A DNA stretch of 64,000 nucleotides from Legionella beliardensis (GTDB lineage Bacteria; Pseudomonadota; Gammaproteobacteria; Legionellales; Legionellaceae). The translations under genes were made by a program, and so were the position numbers. Under the pieces are notes generated by a model. That model saw nothing but the letters and a program-made list of their open reading frames with translations, had not been told where the DNA came from and ran no database searches. The DNA is taken from assembly GCF_900452395.1 (NCBI RefSeq), contig NZ_UGNV01000001.1, forward strand, positions 1,389,501 to 1,453,500. Direction: 5' to 3'. Position 1 is the first letter of the stretch, and each line of letters begins with the position of its first letter. This document shows positions 9,237 to 17,618 of this stretch, one piece after another.

Positions 9237-10517
9237 TTAAATCGTAGCAATCATTGTAGCTAGTTTTTCACGCACTGCTAAAGCCCGCAATATAGAAACA
9301 TAGCTCCAAGTTAGAGAATAAGCGCCTTGTTGCGCGCCTGTATGACGATTAATTTGTTCGCTAATGTATAGTGTTGGCGCATATTCTTTAATTAAACTTA
9401 AATAGCCGTCGCCTTGCCCCATATAAGAAGACAGCTTTGCTTTATTGTTTGCTGGGAGCATTGTGCCTAATGTGTAGTAGTATTCTGCCATGGTTGCTGT
9501 AAGAATAAACCAAGGATTACCTTCACCATTTCCATAACCATCATAAATGTCATCGATGTAGCGGCCAAATAAGATAGCATCGCTGTGATTATCATTGATT
9601 GGATAAGCTTTAAACTGCTCTTTTAAAGCCAGAGCCGTGTTTTTTATATAATCATTAGTTGGTGCAAACACATTATCATGCGTATTACCTAAGAGCGTGG
9701 CTAAAATGACTGATGAATCTAGCTCTTGTGTTTTTTGAGGGCCTGGGTGAGGAGGGCGGGTTGCCTGGATGGTTTTATGACTGTTATCAATGAATTGATT
9801 AAGATCCTCGGTAATTAGCTTTGCTTGAGTTTCATAATATTGTGCTTTTTGGTCATCACGAAGTTCGCGTGCAAATTGTGCGCCCTCGATTAAAGCTTTT
9901 CTTTGTACCATTTCAGTAAAGAAATGATGGCCATAAACTTCTTCCCATAAATCAAAGTTATTGTCTTGCCAATGTTCGGCAACAAAATCTAAGTCTGTTT
10001 TGATAATGCCTGGCGATGCAGATAGGTTATTTTTATTATAAAGATGTGCATTTACATAATCCATTTCCTTATCTTTTAATAAAACTTGGGCAAAATGAAT
10101 GAATGTTAATGCTCTAAGTGCGGGGCCATCATGTTGCGGGCGCCCCCAAGGGCCGTCATAAGGAAAGCCGTTTAAATAAAATTTAGGTTCCCCCAGAATG
10201 TGCTGATCAGGCAGAGAATCAATTTGATTTTGAACTTTTTCAGTCCAACTTACATAATTTAAAAGCCTCGTTTTATCTTGAGCGCTATGGGTATTTTCAT
10301 ACCACGACTCCACTAAGCTCATCGTAATAGCAGCATCACGAATCCAGTCAAAGTAGTAATTAGGATAAATTTGAGAAGGAGAGGCTACTACAGCACCTTC
10401 TTCATTAATGTTAGCAAGAAAATTTTCTTTAAGTGTTTCAATTTCAGCAGTAGAAAAAACAGCCGCATAGCTTTGCCAGGACAACATGCATAAGCTTAAA
10501 ATTAAACTCCTTTTCAT
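9237..10517 (-). CDS. gamA: Secreted glucoamylase (glycoside hydrolase 15)
   Basis: Exo-hydrolase that releases glucose from starch, glycogen or similar glucans. The 426-aa product begins with a signal peptide (MKRSLILSLCMLSWQSYAA), so it is exported and may be a type II secretion substrate like L. pneumophila GamA. GH15 features: YFDWIRDAAITMSLVESWYE near residue 50, DGPALRALTFIHFAQ, DLWEEVYGHHFFTEMVQRKA near 187 with the probable general-acid Glu, ELDSSVILATLLGN, NPWFILTATMAEYYY, and SEQINRHTGAQQGAYSLTWS near 385 with the probable base Glu. AGGAG precedes the ATG. It converges on the sugar porter. Glucose from GamA would feed Glk and the Entner-Doudoroff enzymes, but the adjacent porter is broken here. 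Confidence 0.95.
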   Translation of the reverse strand: MKRSLILSLCMLSWQSYAAVFSTAEIETLKENFLANINEEGAVVASPSQIYPNYYFDWIRDAAITMSLVESWYENTHSAQDKTRLLNYVSWTEKVQNQIDSLPDQHILGEPKFYLNGFPYDGPWGRPQHDGPALRALTFIHFAQVLLKDKEMDYVNAHLYNKNNLSASPGIIKTDLDFVAEHWQDNNFDLWEEVYGHHFFTEMVQRKALIEGAQFARELRDDQKAQYYETQAKLITEDLNQFIDNSHKTIQATRPPHPGPQKTQELDSSVILATLLGNTHDNVFAPTNDYIKNTALALKEQFKAYPINDNHSDAILFGRYIDDIYDGYGNGEGNPWFILTATMAEYYYTLGTMLPANNKAKLSSYMGQGDGYLSLIKEYAPTLYISEQINRHTGAQQGAYSLTWSYVSILRALAVREKLATMIATI

Positions 10518-10845
10518 TAAAACTCCTAGTATAGTTTTTAGCCTAAGCAGAATAGCTTAACGTAAATGAAAAAATCAAGTGATACCTAGACTTTAGAATA
10601 AGCGTCTCATTGATATACAAACTTATAAGATATATATTTAGCACATTACCAAAAATGATTTGTCTAACCCTTAGAATCAATATGAACACAATTTAAAAGA
10701 GTCTAACCACGCCAGAAATTATTCTGCACCATGTAGTGTATTTATATGCGAACTCATTTAAAAAGAACAATTAGGGTAAATTAATTAGCTGTTTTAATAG
10801 TTGTCTGATAAATTTAAAGATAAGCTATATGCAAAAGGATTGAAC
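10518..10845. other. Intergenic region without a recognised gene
   Basis: AT-rich spacer between the divergent glucoamylase and flavoprotein genes. It should contain both promoters. I see no convincing -35/-10 pair, RNA gene or repeat. Confidence 0.4.
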
Positions 10846-12231
10846 ATGCAAACGCGACATTGGAACCAGCATCATATACAGCAGTGCAAGCAAACGTTTT
10901 CACAAAGCTTCTATACCGAAACGTCGCTTCTTAATGCATTTAGCCAGGATTTTGGTAAGTTAATAACATCTGATCCTAACGCCGTATTTATTCCAAAAAA
11001 TGTTGACGAGATACAACAAATTGTCACCTATGCCAATAGCAATGGTTTGCCTATAACCATCCGTGGTAATGGGTTGAGCCAGTGTGGGCAATCTCTCGTA
11101 GTTCCAGGGGGGATCGTATTAAATACGGCTGAATTAAATGCTGTTCACCACCAAAATGAAAAAACAATTTGGGTAGATGGAAATACTAGCTGGGCTGCAT
11201 TAATTGAAGCATCACTGCAGCAAAATAAAATTCCCTATGTTATTCCTTATAATTGTGGGTTATCGGTAGGTGGTGTACTGTCAGTAGGTGGAGTAGGGGC
11301 TGCTTCCTTCAAGTACGGTTGCGCTATAAATCATGTGCAAGCCTTAGAGGTAGTCACAGCAGATGGCGAACTTCAGCAGGTTAAATCAGGTTCACCATTA
11401 TTTCAGGCTTGTTTAGGGGGACAAGGGCAGTTTGGTATTATTACGAAAGCTTGTATTGCATTACGACCTTGTGAAAAACAGGTAAGAACATTTTTTTTAA
11501 CCTATTTAGACGAGAAGCAATGGCTTAATGATTTAACTGAATTGCAACAGGCTGCAGATTACCTAGAATGTTTTTGCTCCCCGGCAGTTCAAGGTGCAAA
11601 GCTAACTAACCAAGGTAGGCGACCTTTTGCCCAATGGTTATTTGCTGTGCATATTTCTATGGAATACACGGGTTCTGCCCCGGAGCTTAGTGATATTTGC
11701 CAACATATAAAGCCATGGAAAGTCTTGCATCAACAAGATGAGTCTATTGAATCTTATCTACACCGGCATGATGGTCGATTTCAATTAATGAAGTTGACTG
11801 GGCAATGGGAATTACAGCATCCTTGGTATGAATGTTTTGTATCTAAGGACGTTTTATTTGAAAATTTTACGGATTTCTTAGCCACCTTACCGCTACACTA
11901 TGTTCCTATTTTGCAACTTGTTCCTATTGCATCTAAAAACTCAAACGGGTTTTTAATGCTACCTGATGAAGATGATGTTTTTGCCGTTATGATTTTAAAC
12001 CCGGGCTTGCCTGCAGCACTTATTCCTAGTTGTTTAGAAACCATTGATGCGCTAGATAAAAGATTTTTACTTAAAGGCGGAAAACGCTATTTATCCGGCT
12101 TTTTAGGTAAAGACTTAAATAGTAATTACTGGAAAAATCATTTTGCTCAGCACTACGATGACTGGGTCGCTTTAAAACGGCGATATGATCCTAAACAATT
12201 GTTTCAATCAGCACTTCACAATTGGCTATAG
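10846..12231 (+). CDS. FAD-linked oxidoreductase, cytokinin-dehydrogenase-like
   Basis: A 461-aa flavoprotein with an N-terminal FAD-binding (PCMH/VAO-type) domain: IPKNVDEIQQIVTYANSNGL, then TIRGNGLSQCGQSLVVPGG, and GGVLSVGGVGAASFKYGCAI with GQFGIITKACIALRP. The layout and C-terminal region (DPKQLFQSALHNWL) resemble cytokinin dehydrogenases. In those enzymes the motif GHGHS carries the His covalently bound to FAD. Here the aligned sequence is GNGLS, so that His is Leu and FAD may be bound non-covalently. The substrate is unknown. A TTG at 10801 extends the frame; I choose the ATG at 10846 because AAAGGA lies seven bases before it. It converges on an O-methyltransferase gene 36 bp away. Confidence 0.82.
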   Translation: MQTRHWNQHHIQQCKQTFSQSFYTETSLLNAFSQDFGKLITSDPNAVFIPKNVDEIQQIVTYANSNGLPITIRGNGLSQCGQSLVVPGGIVLNTAELNAVHHQNEKTIWVDGNTSWAALIEASLQQNKIPYVIPYNCGLSVGGVLSVGGVGAASFKYGCAINHVQALEVVTADGELQQVKSGSPLFQACLGGQGQFGIITKACIALRPCEKQVRTFFLTYLDEKQWLNDLTELQQAADYLECFCSPAVQGAKLTNQGRRPFAQWLFAVHISMEYTGSAPELSDICQHIKPWKVLHQQDESIESYLHRHDGRFQLMKLTGQWELQHPWYECFVSKDVLFENFTDFLATLPLHYVPILQLVPIASKNSNGFLMLPDEDDVFAVMILNPGLPAALIPSCLETIDALDKRFLLKGGKRYLSGFLGKDLNSNYWKNHFAQHYDDWVALKRRYDPKQLFQSALHNWL

Positions 12232-12267
12232 AAAGGCACTATTTTTGAATTAAATGCTTAAGCAATT

Positions 12268-13260
12268 TTAGCTTGGGCTAAATTTCATTAATGTAAATAA
12301 GCTGGTTGTGTTATAGCTTGCTTCAAAATGAAATCCTAATGGCTCAATACTTTGTTGCCATTCCGATAATGTTCGCTGTCTACCTCCTAATAAGACCATC
12401 ATAACAATATCCATCGTTTTATTAGGGTGAGGCGTATTATCATCAGGCATGACTTGTTCTGCAATAAATAACGTTGATTTTTTTGGCATCTGCTGAGCGC
12501 AATTTGTGAGAATTTGCTGCATAGTTGCATCATCAAAGTCATGTAAAACCCCTTTAAATAAATAAGCATCAGCCATTGGGATTTCTTTTAAAAAATCACC
12601 GGCAATTAACCTGGCTTGCGGCGGAAACTCATGAGCGTTTAATTGATTAATAACAGCAGGTGTATCAAAAAGAATCACGTTAACGGTAGGGTAATGCTTA
12701 GCAATAGATTGAACCATACCGCCTCGGCCACCGCCCATATCAACGATACTTGTTAGTTCACCAAAATTATAAGACTTACTTATTGTATCATCATCATAGG
12801 TTGATAATTTAGCCATGCCGCGATCAAAATTAGCCTGCTTTTGGGGGTTTTTACTTAGATAATTAAAAAAATGATCGCCGTGTTGATGATAAAAGGCAGA
12901 CTTACCGGTCTTTAGGCTTTCATCAAACTGAGAAAAAGCTTGCCACCAGCTCTCATCAGCCATACATAACACGTCTCTTATTGAATGCGGATCATCGTCG
13001 CGCAAAGGTTTTGATAATTCTGTTAAAGAGTAACCATTTTGCTGAAAATTAAATAATTTATAGGCACTTAAAAAACGCATTAGCCTAGCTAATAATTCTG
13101 GTTTGGTATTACTTTGTTCTGCTAATTGTTCTATTGAAATAGGTTCATCTGACATATAGTTGGCTAAACCTAGCTGCGCTACAACGTGTATAGCACGAGA
13201 AACGACATACCAACGTGACATCGTTGCTAGTATCATAAAAGGTTCTTGTTCATAAGACAT
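12268..13260 (-). CDS. SAM-dependent O-methyltransferase
   Basis: A 330-aa methyltransferase of the COMT/ASMT type, which usually methylates a hydroxyl group on a small aromatic molecule. The N-terminal winged-helix dimerisation domain spans about residues 10-100 (VVSRAIHVVAQLGLANYM; IEQLAEQSNTKPELLARLMR). The SAM-binding motif is VDMGGGRGGMVQSIAKHYP near residue 180, followed by FDTPAVINQL and KGVLHDFDDATMQQIL, the family VLHDWDD motif. FIAEQVMPDD is the post-core strand. AAGGAA lies nine bases before the ATG. The substrate cannot be told. The neighbouring flavoprotein converges on it and is not in the same transcript, so a shared pathway is only a possibility. Confidence 0.88.
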   Translation of the reverse strand: MSYEQEPFMILATMSRWYVVSRAIHVVAQLGLANYMSDEPISIEQLAEQSNTKPELLARLMRFLSAYKLFNFQQNGYSLTELSKPLRDDDPHSIRDVLCMADESWWQAFSQFDESLKTGKSAFYHQHGDHFFNYLSKNPQKQANFDRGMAKLSTYDDDTISKSYNFGELTSIVDMGGGRGGMVQSIAKHYPTVNVILFDTPAVINQLNAHEFPPQARLIAGDFLKEIPMADAYLFKGVLHDFDDATMQQILTNCAQQMPKKSTLFIAEQVMPDDNTPHPNKTMDIVMMVLLGGRQRTLSEWQQSIEPLGFHFEASYNTTSLFTLMKFSPS

Positions 13261-13311
13261 GCTATTATTTCCTTATTTTATTTTTCCTTGCTACATCCAT
13301 ATTATGGTAAG

Positions 13312-13381
13312 GTAGATTGGGCTAAACGAAGGGCCGCCTAGCCAATGATCATTGGGCGGTATGTTGCTTAGCCTAATCTAC
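13312..13381. repeat. Intergenic nested palindrome (TTGGGCTAA type)
   Basis: A 70-bp inverted repeat: GTAGATTGGGCTAA at 13312-13325 pairs with TTAGCCTAATCTAC at 13368-13381 with one mismatch. An inner stem CCGCC..CCAATGATCATTGG.GCGG lies inside. The outer arm shares TTGGGCTAAACGAAG with the short palindromes at 23529 and 55053 when those are read on the other strand. Confidence 0.75.
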
Positions 13382-13399
13382 AACTCTACACAAATAAAC

Positions 13400-13461
13400 G
13401 TAGCCTGGGCGCAGGCCCAAAGGACCGGAACCCGGGTTTTACTTCGTTTCACCCAGGCTAC
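13400..13461. repeat. GTAGCCTGGG palindromic repeat, copy 1
   Basis: The ends GTAGCCTGGG (13400) and CCCAGGCTAC (to 13461) are inverted repeats, with GGAACCCGGGTT inside. Closely similar copies occur at 17427-17487 and, more diverged, at 29159-29233. It is a dispersed intergenic palindrome rather than a coding sequence. Confidence 0.8.
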
Positions 13462-13467
13462 TTTGCT

Positions 13468-13555
13468 GGATACCGCGGTCAAGCCGCGGTAATTCGTTTT
13501 CCTTTTATCTATAACTTACTTTAACTCGAAATACCGCGGCTTGACCACGGTATCC
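13468..13555. repeat. ATACCGCGG paired-palindrome repeat, copy 1
   Basis: The left arm GGATACCGCGGTCAAGCCGC at 13468 and the right arm ending CCACGGTATCC at 13555 are inverted copies of about 28 bp. Each arm is itself a small palindrome (ACCGCGGT and CCGCGGTA halves around TCAAG). The same pair lies next to the GTAGCCTGGG element again at 17517-17600, so the two units travel together. The rest of the spacer to 13856 is AT-rich and shows nothing clear. Confidence 0.8.
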
Positions 13556-13856
13556 ATCTGGTTCAATATCTTCGCTATCTTACTTCTCAAGTATAAGCTA
13601 CAGTGTCTTTACCGCTTTAAAGTAACTAGTGCTATTGTTTGAATTTTAGCAGAGTCTGATTTACTTTGGCTAAACTCTTCTCAAATTCAAAGCAAATAAT
13701 TCCGTAAAACTTGCATGTTAATTCATTTATTTTTTATAATAAATTGTTTTAATATTGCACAGAGTTTAGTTTTGTATCGTGATCCTTTATAGAAAGTAGG
13801 TTACGTGTGGGGCATAAGTATGGTAGCTTTTAGTGTAAGAATTAATTTATGGAAGT

Positions 13857-14357
13857 TTGAAATTGTTTTTATCATTGTATGAGTCACAAAAGTTAATAGC
13901 TATTATCATCTTTTTAGTGATGGCTAGCTTATTTGCTTATCAACTCATAGATTTTTTACAACAAGATTTAACCAAGATTGTTCAGCCAAAGCCTGCTGTT
14001 ATTAATTCTAAACAAGTGAAAATTACGACTCAATCTATACTTTTCACTAAACCTCTTTTCGGTGATTATATTCCGGTAATTAATGAAGCAGATATTAAAG
14101 AGTCAACGCTTGATGTTGAAATTGTAGGTATTGTATTTTCACCTGATATTGCAGAGTCACAAGTATTAATTAAAGATACCGCGGGAGAGGAGCGTACGTA
14201 TTTTATTGGCGACACTTTACCCGGGGGGGCTGTGATTAAGCGTATCAGCGAAAATGGAATTGTTGTTTTGTATAATGGTTCTTTGGAGAGCTTAAGTTTA
14301 CCTAAAGCTGAATTGCTCTTTGATAAACCAGCAAAGCCTTTAATTAGTGAGGAATAA
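13857..14357 (+). CDS. gspC: Short type II secretion GspC-like protein
   Basis: A 166-aa protein with one N-terminal membrane segment (LIAIIIFLVMASLFAYQLI, residues 12-30) and a periplasmic homology-region domain: SILFTKPLFGDY, then LDVEIVGIVFSPDIAESQVL, the ERTYFIGDTLPGG turn, and VIKRISENGIVVLYNGSLES. This is the GspC pattern that links the inner-membrane platform to the secretin GspD. No PDZ or coiled-coil domain follows, so it is the short form. There is no ATG before residue 21. TTG codons at 13857 and 13863 are candidates, with GGAAG at 13851-13855 better spaced for the second. No other T2S genes are adjacent. A lipoprotein gene follows directly. Confidence 0.72.
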   Translation: MKLFLSLYESQKLIAIIIFLVMASLFAYQLIDFLQQDLTKIVQPKPAVINSKQVKITTQSILFTKPLFGDYIPVINEADIKESTLDVEIVGIVFSPDIAESQVLIKDTAGEERTYFIGDTLPGGAVIKRISENGIVVLYNGSLESLSLPKAELLFDKPAKPLISEE

Positions 14358-14361
14358 CGTT

Positions 14362-14694
14362 ATGCGAGGAGTTGTCCGCTTGGCTCTGTTGGCACTATTA
14401 AGCTTTCTATTAGCAGCTTGTGTTACGCTTAGTAATTATAGTTTTAATGAAGGAATAAGTTGCTTTCGAGCAGGCAATTATCGCAAAGCTTTTATTCGCT
14501 TGTTACCCGCGGCTCAAAAAGGTCAACCTGATGCGCAATATGCAGTGGGTTATATGTATTACTATGGCCAAGGTGTGGTTGAAGATCGTGCAAAAGCTTG
14601 GTATTGGATTAAAAGCGCTGCCTCTAAAGGGCAGCCTGAAGCGGTAGCAGCTGCAAAAATATTATGCACAACGAACACCATTGAAAGTGTTTAA
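14362..14694 (+). CDS. Small Sel1-repeat lipoprotein
   Basis: A 110-aa product with a lipoprotein signal peptide: a hydrophobic stretch LALLALLSFLLAAC with the lipobox LAAC, so the Cys near residue 21 should be acylated. Residues about 35-100 form Sel1-type TPR-like repeats (FRAGNYRKAFIRLLPAAQKG; PDAQYAVGYMYYYGQGVVED; AKAWYWIKSAASKGQPEA), which usually mediate protein contacts. The frame extends to a GTG at 14347, but the ATG at 14362 is preceded by GAGGA with good spacing and follows the gspC-like stop by four bases. The two genes are therefore probably one operon, and a role near the secretion machinery is an inference. Confidence 0.85.
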   Translation: MRGVVRLALLALLSFLLAACVTLSNYSFNEGISCFRAGNYRKAFIRLLPAAQKGQPDAQYAVGYMYYYGQGVVEDRAKAWYWIKSAASKGQPEAVAAAKILCTTNTIESV

Positions 14695-14751
14695 TAAAAT
14701 GAGGGAATAATTAATTTAGATATTCAATAATAAAACTATTCTGTTACTGAT

Positions 14752-15708
14752 TTATCGGTTAGCACTAATAATAAGAGACATGATATAACAACAATAAACT
14801 AAAATTAAAAGCCCGCCATGCCACCTTGTCATTTTTTGATGACGTCTATTAATCCATAAGAGAATAAGTGTGGTTAAAAACATAACTGGCATATCTCGCC
14901 ATAAAAGTGCATGACTAATTAATGAGGGATGAATAATTCCTGGAAAAATAAGTACCGCAAGTAAATTAAATAAATTAGCGCCTAAAATAGTTCCTACCGC
15001 AATGTCGTCTGCTCCTTTTCTTATAGCTAAAATAGCCGTAGTCAACTCAGGCAAACTGCTGCCGATTGCAATAAGAGTTAATCCTATAACTAAATCACTT
15101 AATCCTAATTGTTGCGCTAAATGTGAGCTATTAATAATAAGAAACTTGGCACTAATTGGCACAACAATGAGGCCAATACAAAGACTAAATGCATAGCTTA
15201 GTAAAGAATGTTTACGTAAAACAGCGTGTCGAAATTCCTCTGTAATTTGGTGCTGCACCCTTGAGTGTTTTAATGTATATAGCACATAGCCAATAAACAA
15301 TACGCAAGCCAATAGCGATAAACAGCTATCAATAATACCTATATAGCCATCTAACATAAGAGAATAAATAAATAGCATGGCTAAAAAAAGCATAGGAAAT
15401 TCACGCTGTAAAAAAGTAGGCTGTACTCTAAGTGGTCTTATTAATACAATTAAGCCAAGCACTAAACCGATATTAGCAATATTAGAGCCAATGGCATTAC
15501 CTATAGCCATGTTATTTAGCCCCTCTAGCGATGCCCGAATCGCTATCATAATTTCAGGCGCCGATGTTCCTAGAGCAACTAAGGTAAAACCAATTAACAA
15601 TGGTGGTAAGCGATAATAATAAGCTATTCCTGACGCGCCAGAGACAAGATGGCTTGCTGACCAGAGCAATGCGGCAAAATTAACTAGGATTAAAAAAAAA
15701 CTATACAT
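14752..15708 (-). CDS. Ca2+/Na+ antiporter family protein (YrbG-like)
   Basis: A 318-aa inner-membrane cation antiporter of the CaCA superfamily, with about ten hydrophobic segments in two inverted halves. Both alpha repeats are visible: ALGTSAPEIMIAIRASLEG followed by NMAIGNAIGSNIANIGLVLG, and IAIGSSLPELTTAILAIRKG followed by DDIAVGTILGANLFNLLAV. The acidic residues in GTSAPE and GSSLPE and the Asn in GSN and GAN form the ion site. A TTG at 15720 would add four residues. I choose the ATG at 15708, preceded by GAGAGA. It probably exports Ca2+ in exchange for Na+ or H+. It converges on the gspC-lipoprotein pair. Confidence 0.92.
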   Translation of the reverse strand: MYSFFLILVNFAALLWSASHLVSGASGIAYYYRLPPLLIGFTLVALGTSAPEIMIAIRASLEGLNNMAIGNAIGSNIANIGLVLGLIVLIRPLRVQPTFLQREFPMLFLAMLFIYSLMLDGYIGIIDSCLSLLACVLFIGYVLYTLKHSRVQHQITEEFRHAVLRKHSLLSYAFSLCIGLIVVPISAKFLIINSSHLAQQLGLSDLVIGLTLIAIGSSLPELTTAILAIRKGADDIAVGTILGANLFNLLAVLIFPGIIHPSLISHALLWRDMPVMFLTTLILLWINRRHQKMTRWHGGLLILVYCCYIMSLIISANR

Positions 15709-16176
15709 TTTATCTCTCAACCTTGTAATTGGTTATCAATCAAATTGCGCTTTTAAATGATTTTCAGATGTAACTTTTACTTTCAATAAATCCTAATCAA
15801 ACAATTATGATACTTGATTTAAATAACAACACAAAGCTAGTTGGCTAATCTTTACTGGTATAATTGCAAGGTGTTAGGGTTTGGCAACAAACGATTTTTG
15901 TGTTAATATGGTTCAGATTTTTTTATTTAAACTCATTATGTTTTATATAATAACTTTTTGATAATGTTAACTTCATTCTCATAAATACTATTGTTAGCAA
16001 TAATAACATAATACAAAATCGGGCGCCTTGATCTAAAGTGATTGGAGCCTACGCTCATACAATTTCAAACTACGTACCCTCCTTTTAAGGTACATCAGCT
16101 AAAGATAAATTCCTAATATCTTTGCGAGCGCAGGAAGCAATCTTACCTAGATACGCCCCAAAATAATGGTATTACT
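15709..16176. other. Intergenic region with a partial REP-like repeat
   Basis: A 468-bp AT-rich spacer between divergent genes. At about 16130-16145 it contains TTTGCGAGCGCAGGAAGCAA, which matches one arm of the inverted repeat at 29034-29130 without the other arm, so it looks like a remnant. A small stem GTACC..GGTAC lies near 16074-16093. No gene is seen. Confidence 0.5.
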
Positions 16177-17400
16177 ATGTTTAAAGAACAATATCGCCTG
16201 ATGCGCCAAAGTAGCTTTAGGCGTTTTACACTAAGCTGTATGTTAGCTATGTTTGGTAGTGGCTTAACCTATATTATTATGGTTTGGGTTTTGATGCGTT
16301 ATGATGCATCTGTGGTATCGACTGCTATATTAATGACTTGCTTTTGGTTACCTAATGTTTTATTGGGCTCTTTCTTTGGCGTGCTTGCTGATAGATGGAA
16401 TCGCCATTACATATTAATTGTTGTAACCTTAGCTAGGGCTCTGTGTCTGTTTATTTTCGCCTGTTTAGGACAAACCTATGATACACCTCTAGCTGTTTAT
16501 TTATTAGCAACGCTGATGGGGGTGTTTCTAGCTGCTTATGTTCCAGCCGCTATGAGCTTTGTGCGTGAATTAATTCCTGAAGAAGATTTACTTTATGGTA
16601 ATGCACTAGGCGACATGGCTTATGAGGTAGGAGGTGTCGCCGGGATGGGCTGTGCGGGATTTGTTTTAGCCACAACCTCATTTAAAACTTGTTTTGTAAT
16701 AAATGGTCTTTGCTATTTATTTGCAGCCATCATTCTAATGAGGATTAAACTGTCCGATGCGCAGCAAGCACCTTTAAGAAAAGAATCCTTCTGGACACAA
16801 TTTGTTAAAGGGTGGCGCTATATTAAACGCAGGCCACCCTTATTGCTTGTCTACCTAACGCAAGGTTTATTTTTTGTAAGCTATATGACTGCACCAGTGT
16901 TATTGGCGCCGTATGCTAAAACAGTTCTCCATAGTAGTGTGAGTCAATTTGGCTGGCTTGAGTCAGGGTTATCCCTGGGAATTATCCTAGGTAGTTTTAT
17001 TGCACCTTACTGTGCTTCTTATTTCTCAACGTTTAAAGTAATCGTTGGGCAAATTATTTTAGGCGTCATAGGCTTTTACTTATTTAGCCATACTACCAGT
17101 AATAATTTAGCTATTTTTTATCATCTTTTAATTGGCTTTTCTTTTTCATCTTGGGCGCTAATTACAACGTTGGCACAAGAGATGACAGATATTAATTATC
17201 AAGGGCGCGTACAATCATTATTTAATAGCTTATCCGGTGTGGTCATTATTTTATTTTATTATTTACTCGTTCAATGGAAAAATTTACCAATCGCTAATTT
17301 ATATTTTGGAGAAATTGGCATTTTAGTCATTGCGATAATGATATTAATTTATGTAGGGATTAATAATAAAGATGAAATAGAGGTTAGCAATTATCAATAA
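16177..17400 (+). CDS. MFS exporter (MFS_3/EntS-like)
   Basis: A 407-aa inner-membrane protein with about 12 hydrophobic segments. The first half reads like the EntS/MFS_3 group of drug and siderophore exporters: SGLTYIIMVWVLMRY, LPNVLLGSFFGVLADRWNR with the family loop between TM2 and TM3, and VPAAMSFVRELIPEEDLLYG, a segment typical of this group. The second half has LFFVSYMTAPVLLAPYAKT and QGRVQSLFNSLSGVV. The substrate cannot be assigned; no biosynthetic gene adjoins it. The ribosome-binding site is weak. A cluster of palindromic repeats follows its stop codon. Confidence 0.85.
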   Translation: MFKEQYRLMRQSSFRRFTLSCMLAMFGSGLTYIIMVWVLMRYDASVVSTAILMTCFWLPNVLLGSFFGVLADRWNRHYILIVVTLARALCLFIFACLGQTYDTPLAVYLLATLMGVFLAAYVPAAMSFVRELIPEEDLLYGNALGDMAYEVGGVAGMGCAGFVLATTSFKTCFVINGLCYLFAAIILMRIKLSDAQQAPLRKESFWTQFVKGWRYIKRRPPLLLVYLTQGLFFVSYMTAPVLLAPYAKTVLHSSVSQFGWLESGLSLGIILGSFIAPYCASYFSTFKVIVGQIILGVIGFYLFSHTTSNNLAIFYHLLIGFSFSSWALITTLAQEMTDINYQGRVQSLFNSLSGVVIILFYYLLVQWKNLPIANLYFGEIGILVIAIMILIYVGINNKDEIEVSNYQ

Positions 17401-17426
17401 CGTCTTATCACAGCTTGGCTGCGATC

Positions 17427-17600
17427 GTAGCCTGGGTGCAGGCCAAAAGGCCGGAACCCGGGTTGCATTTCATTTCACTCAGGCTACTTACTGTTAATGT
17501 ACCTCAAGAGCTATAGATACTATGGTCAAGCCACGGTATTTCGATAGGTGGCCTAGAATCAATCAAAATAACGAATTACCGCGGCTTGACCGCGGTATCC
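17427..17600. repeat. Composite palindromic repeat, copy 2
   Basis: The first unit, 17427-17487, has GTAGCCTGGGTG and CTCAGGCTAC ends and shares GGAACCCGGGTT with the copy at 13400. The second unit, 17517-17600, has arms TATGGTCAAGCCACGGTATT and ACCGCGGCTTGACCGCGGTA, matching the copy at 13468-13555. The order of the two units is the same in both places. This one lies between the convergent ends of the MFS exporter and mutY. Confidence 0.8.
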
Positions 17601-17618
17601 AGCGATGTTACTAAGTTC

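Noticed and set aside
13400-17600. The direct and inverted repeats here considered as a CRISPR array
   Set aside because: Only two or three copies, each palindromic, without regular spacers, and no cas gene nearby.
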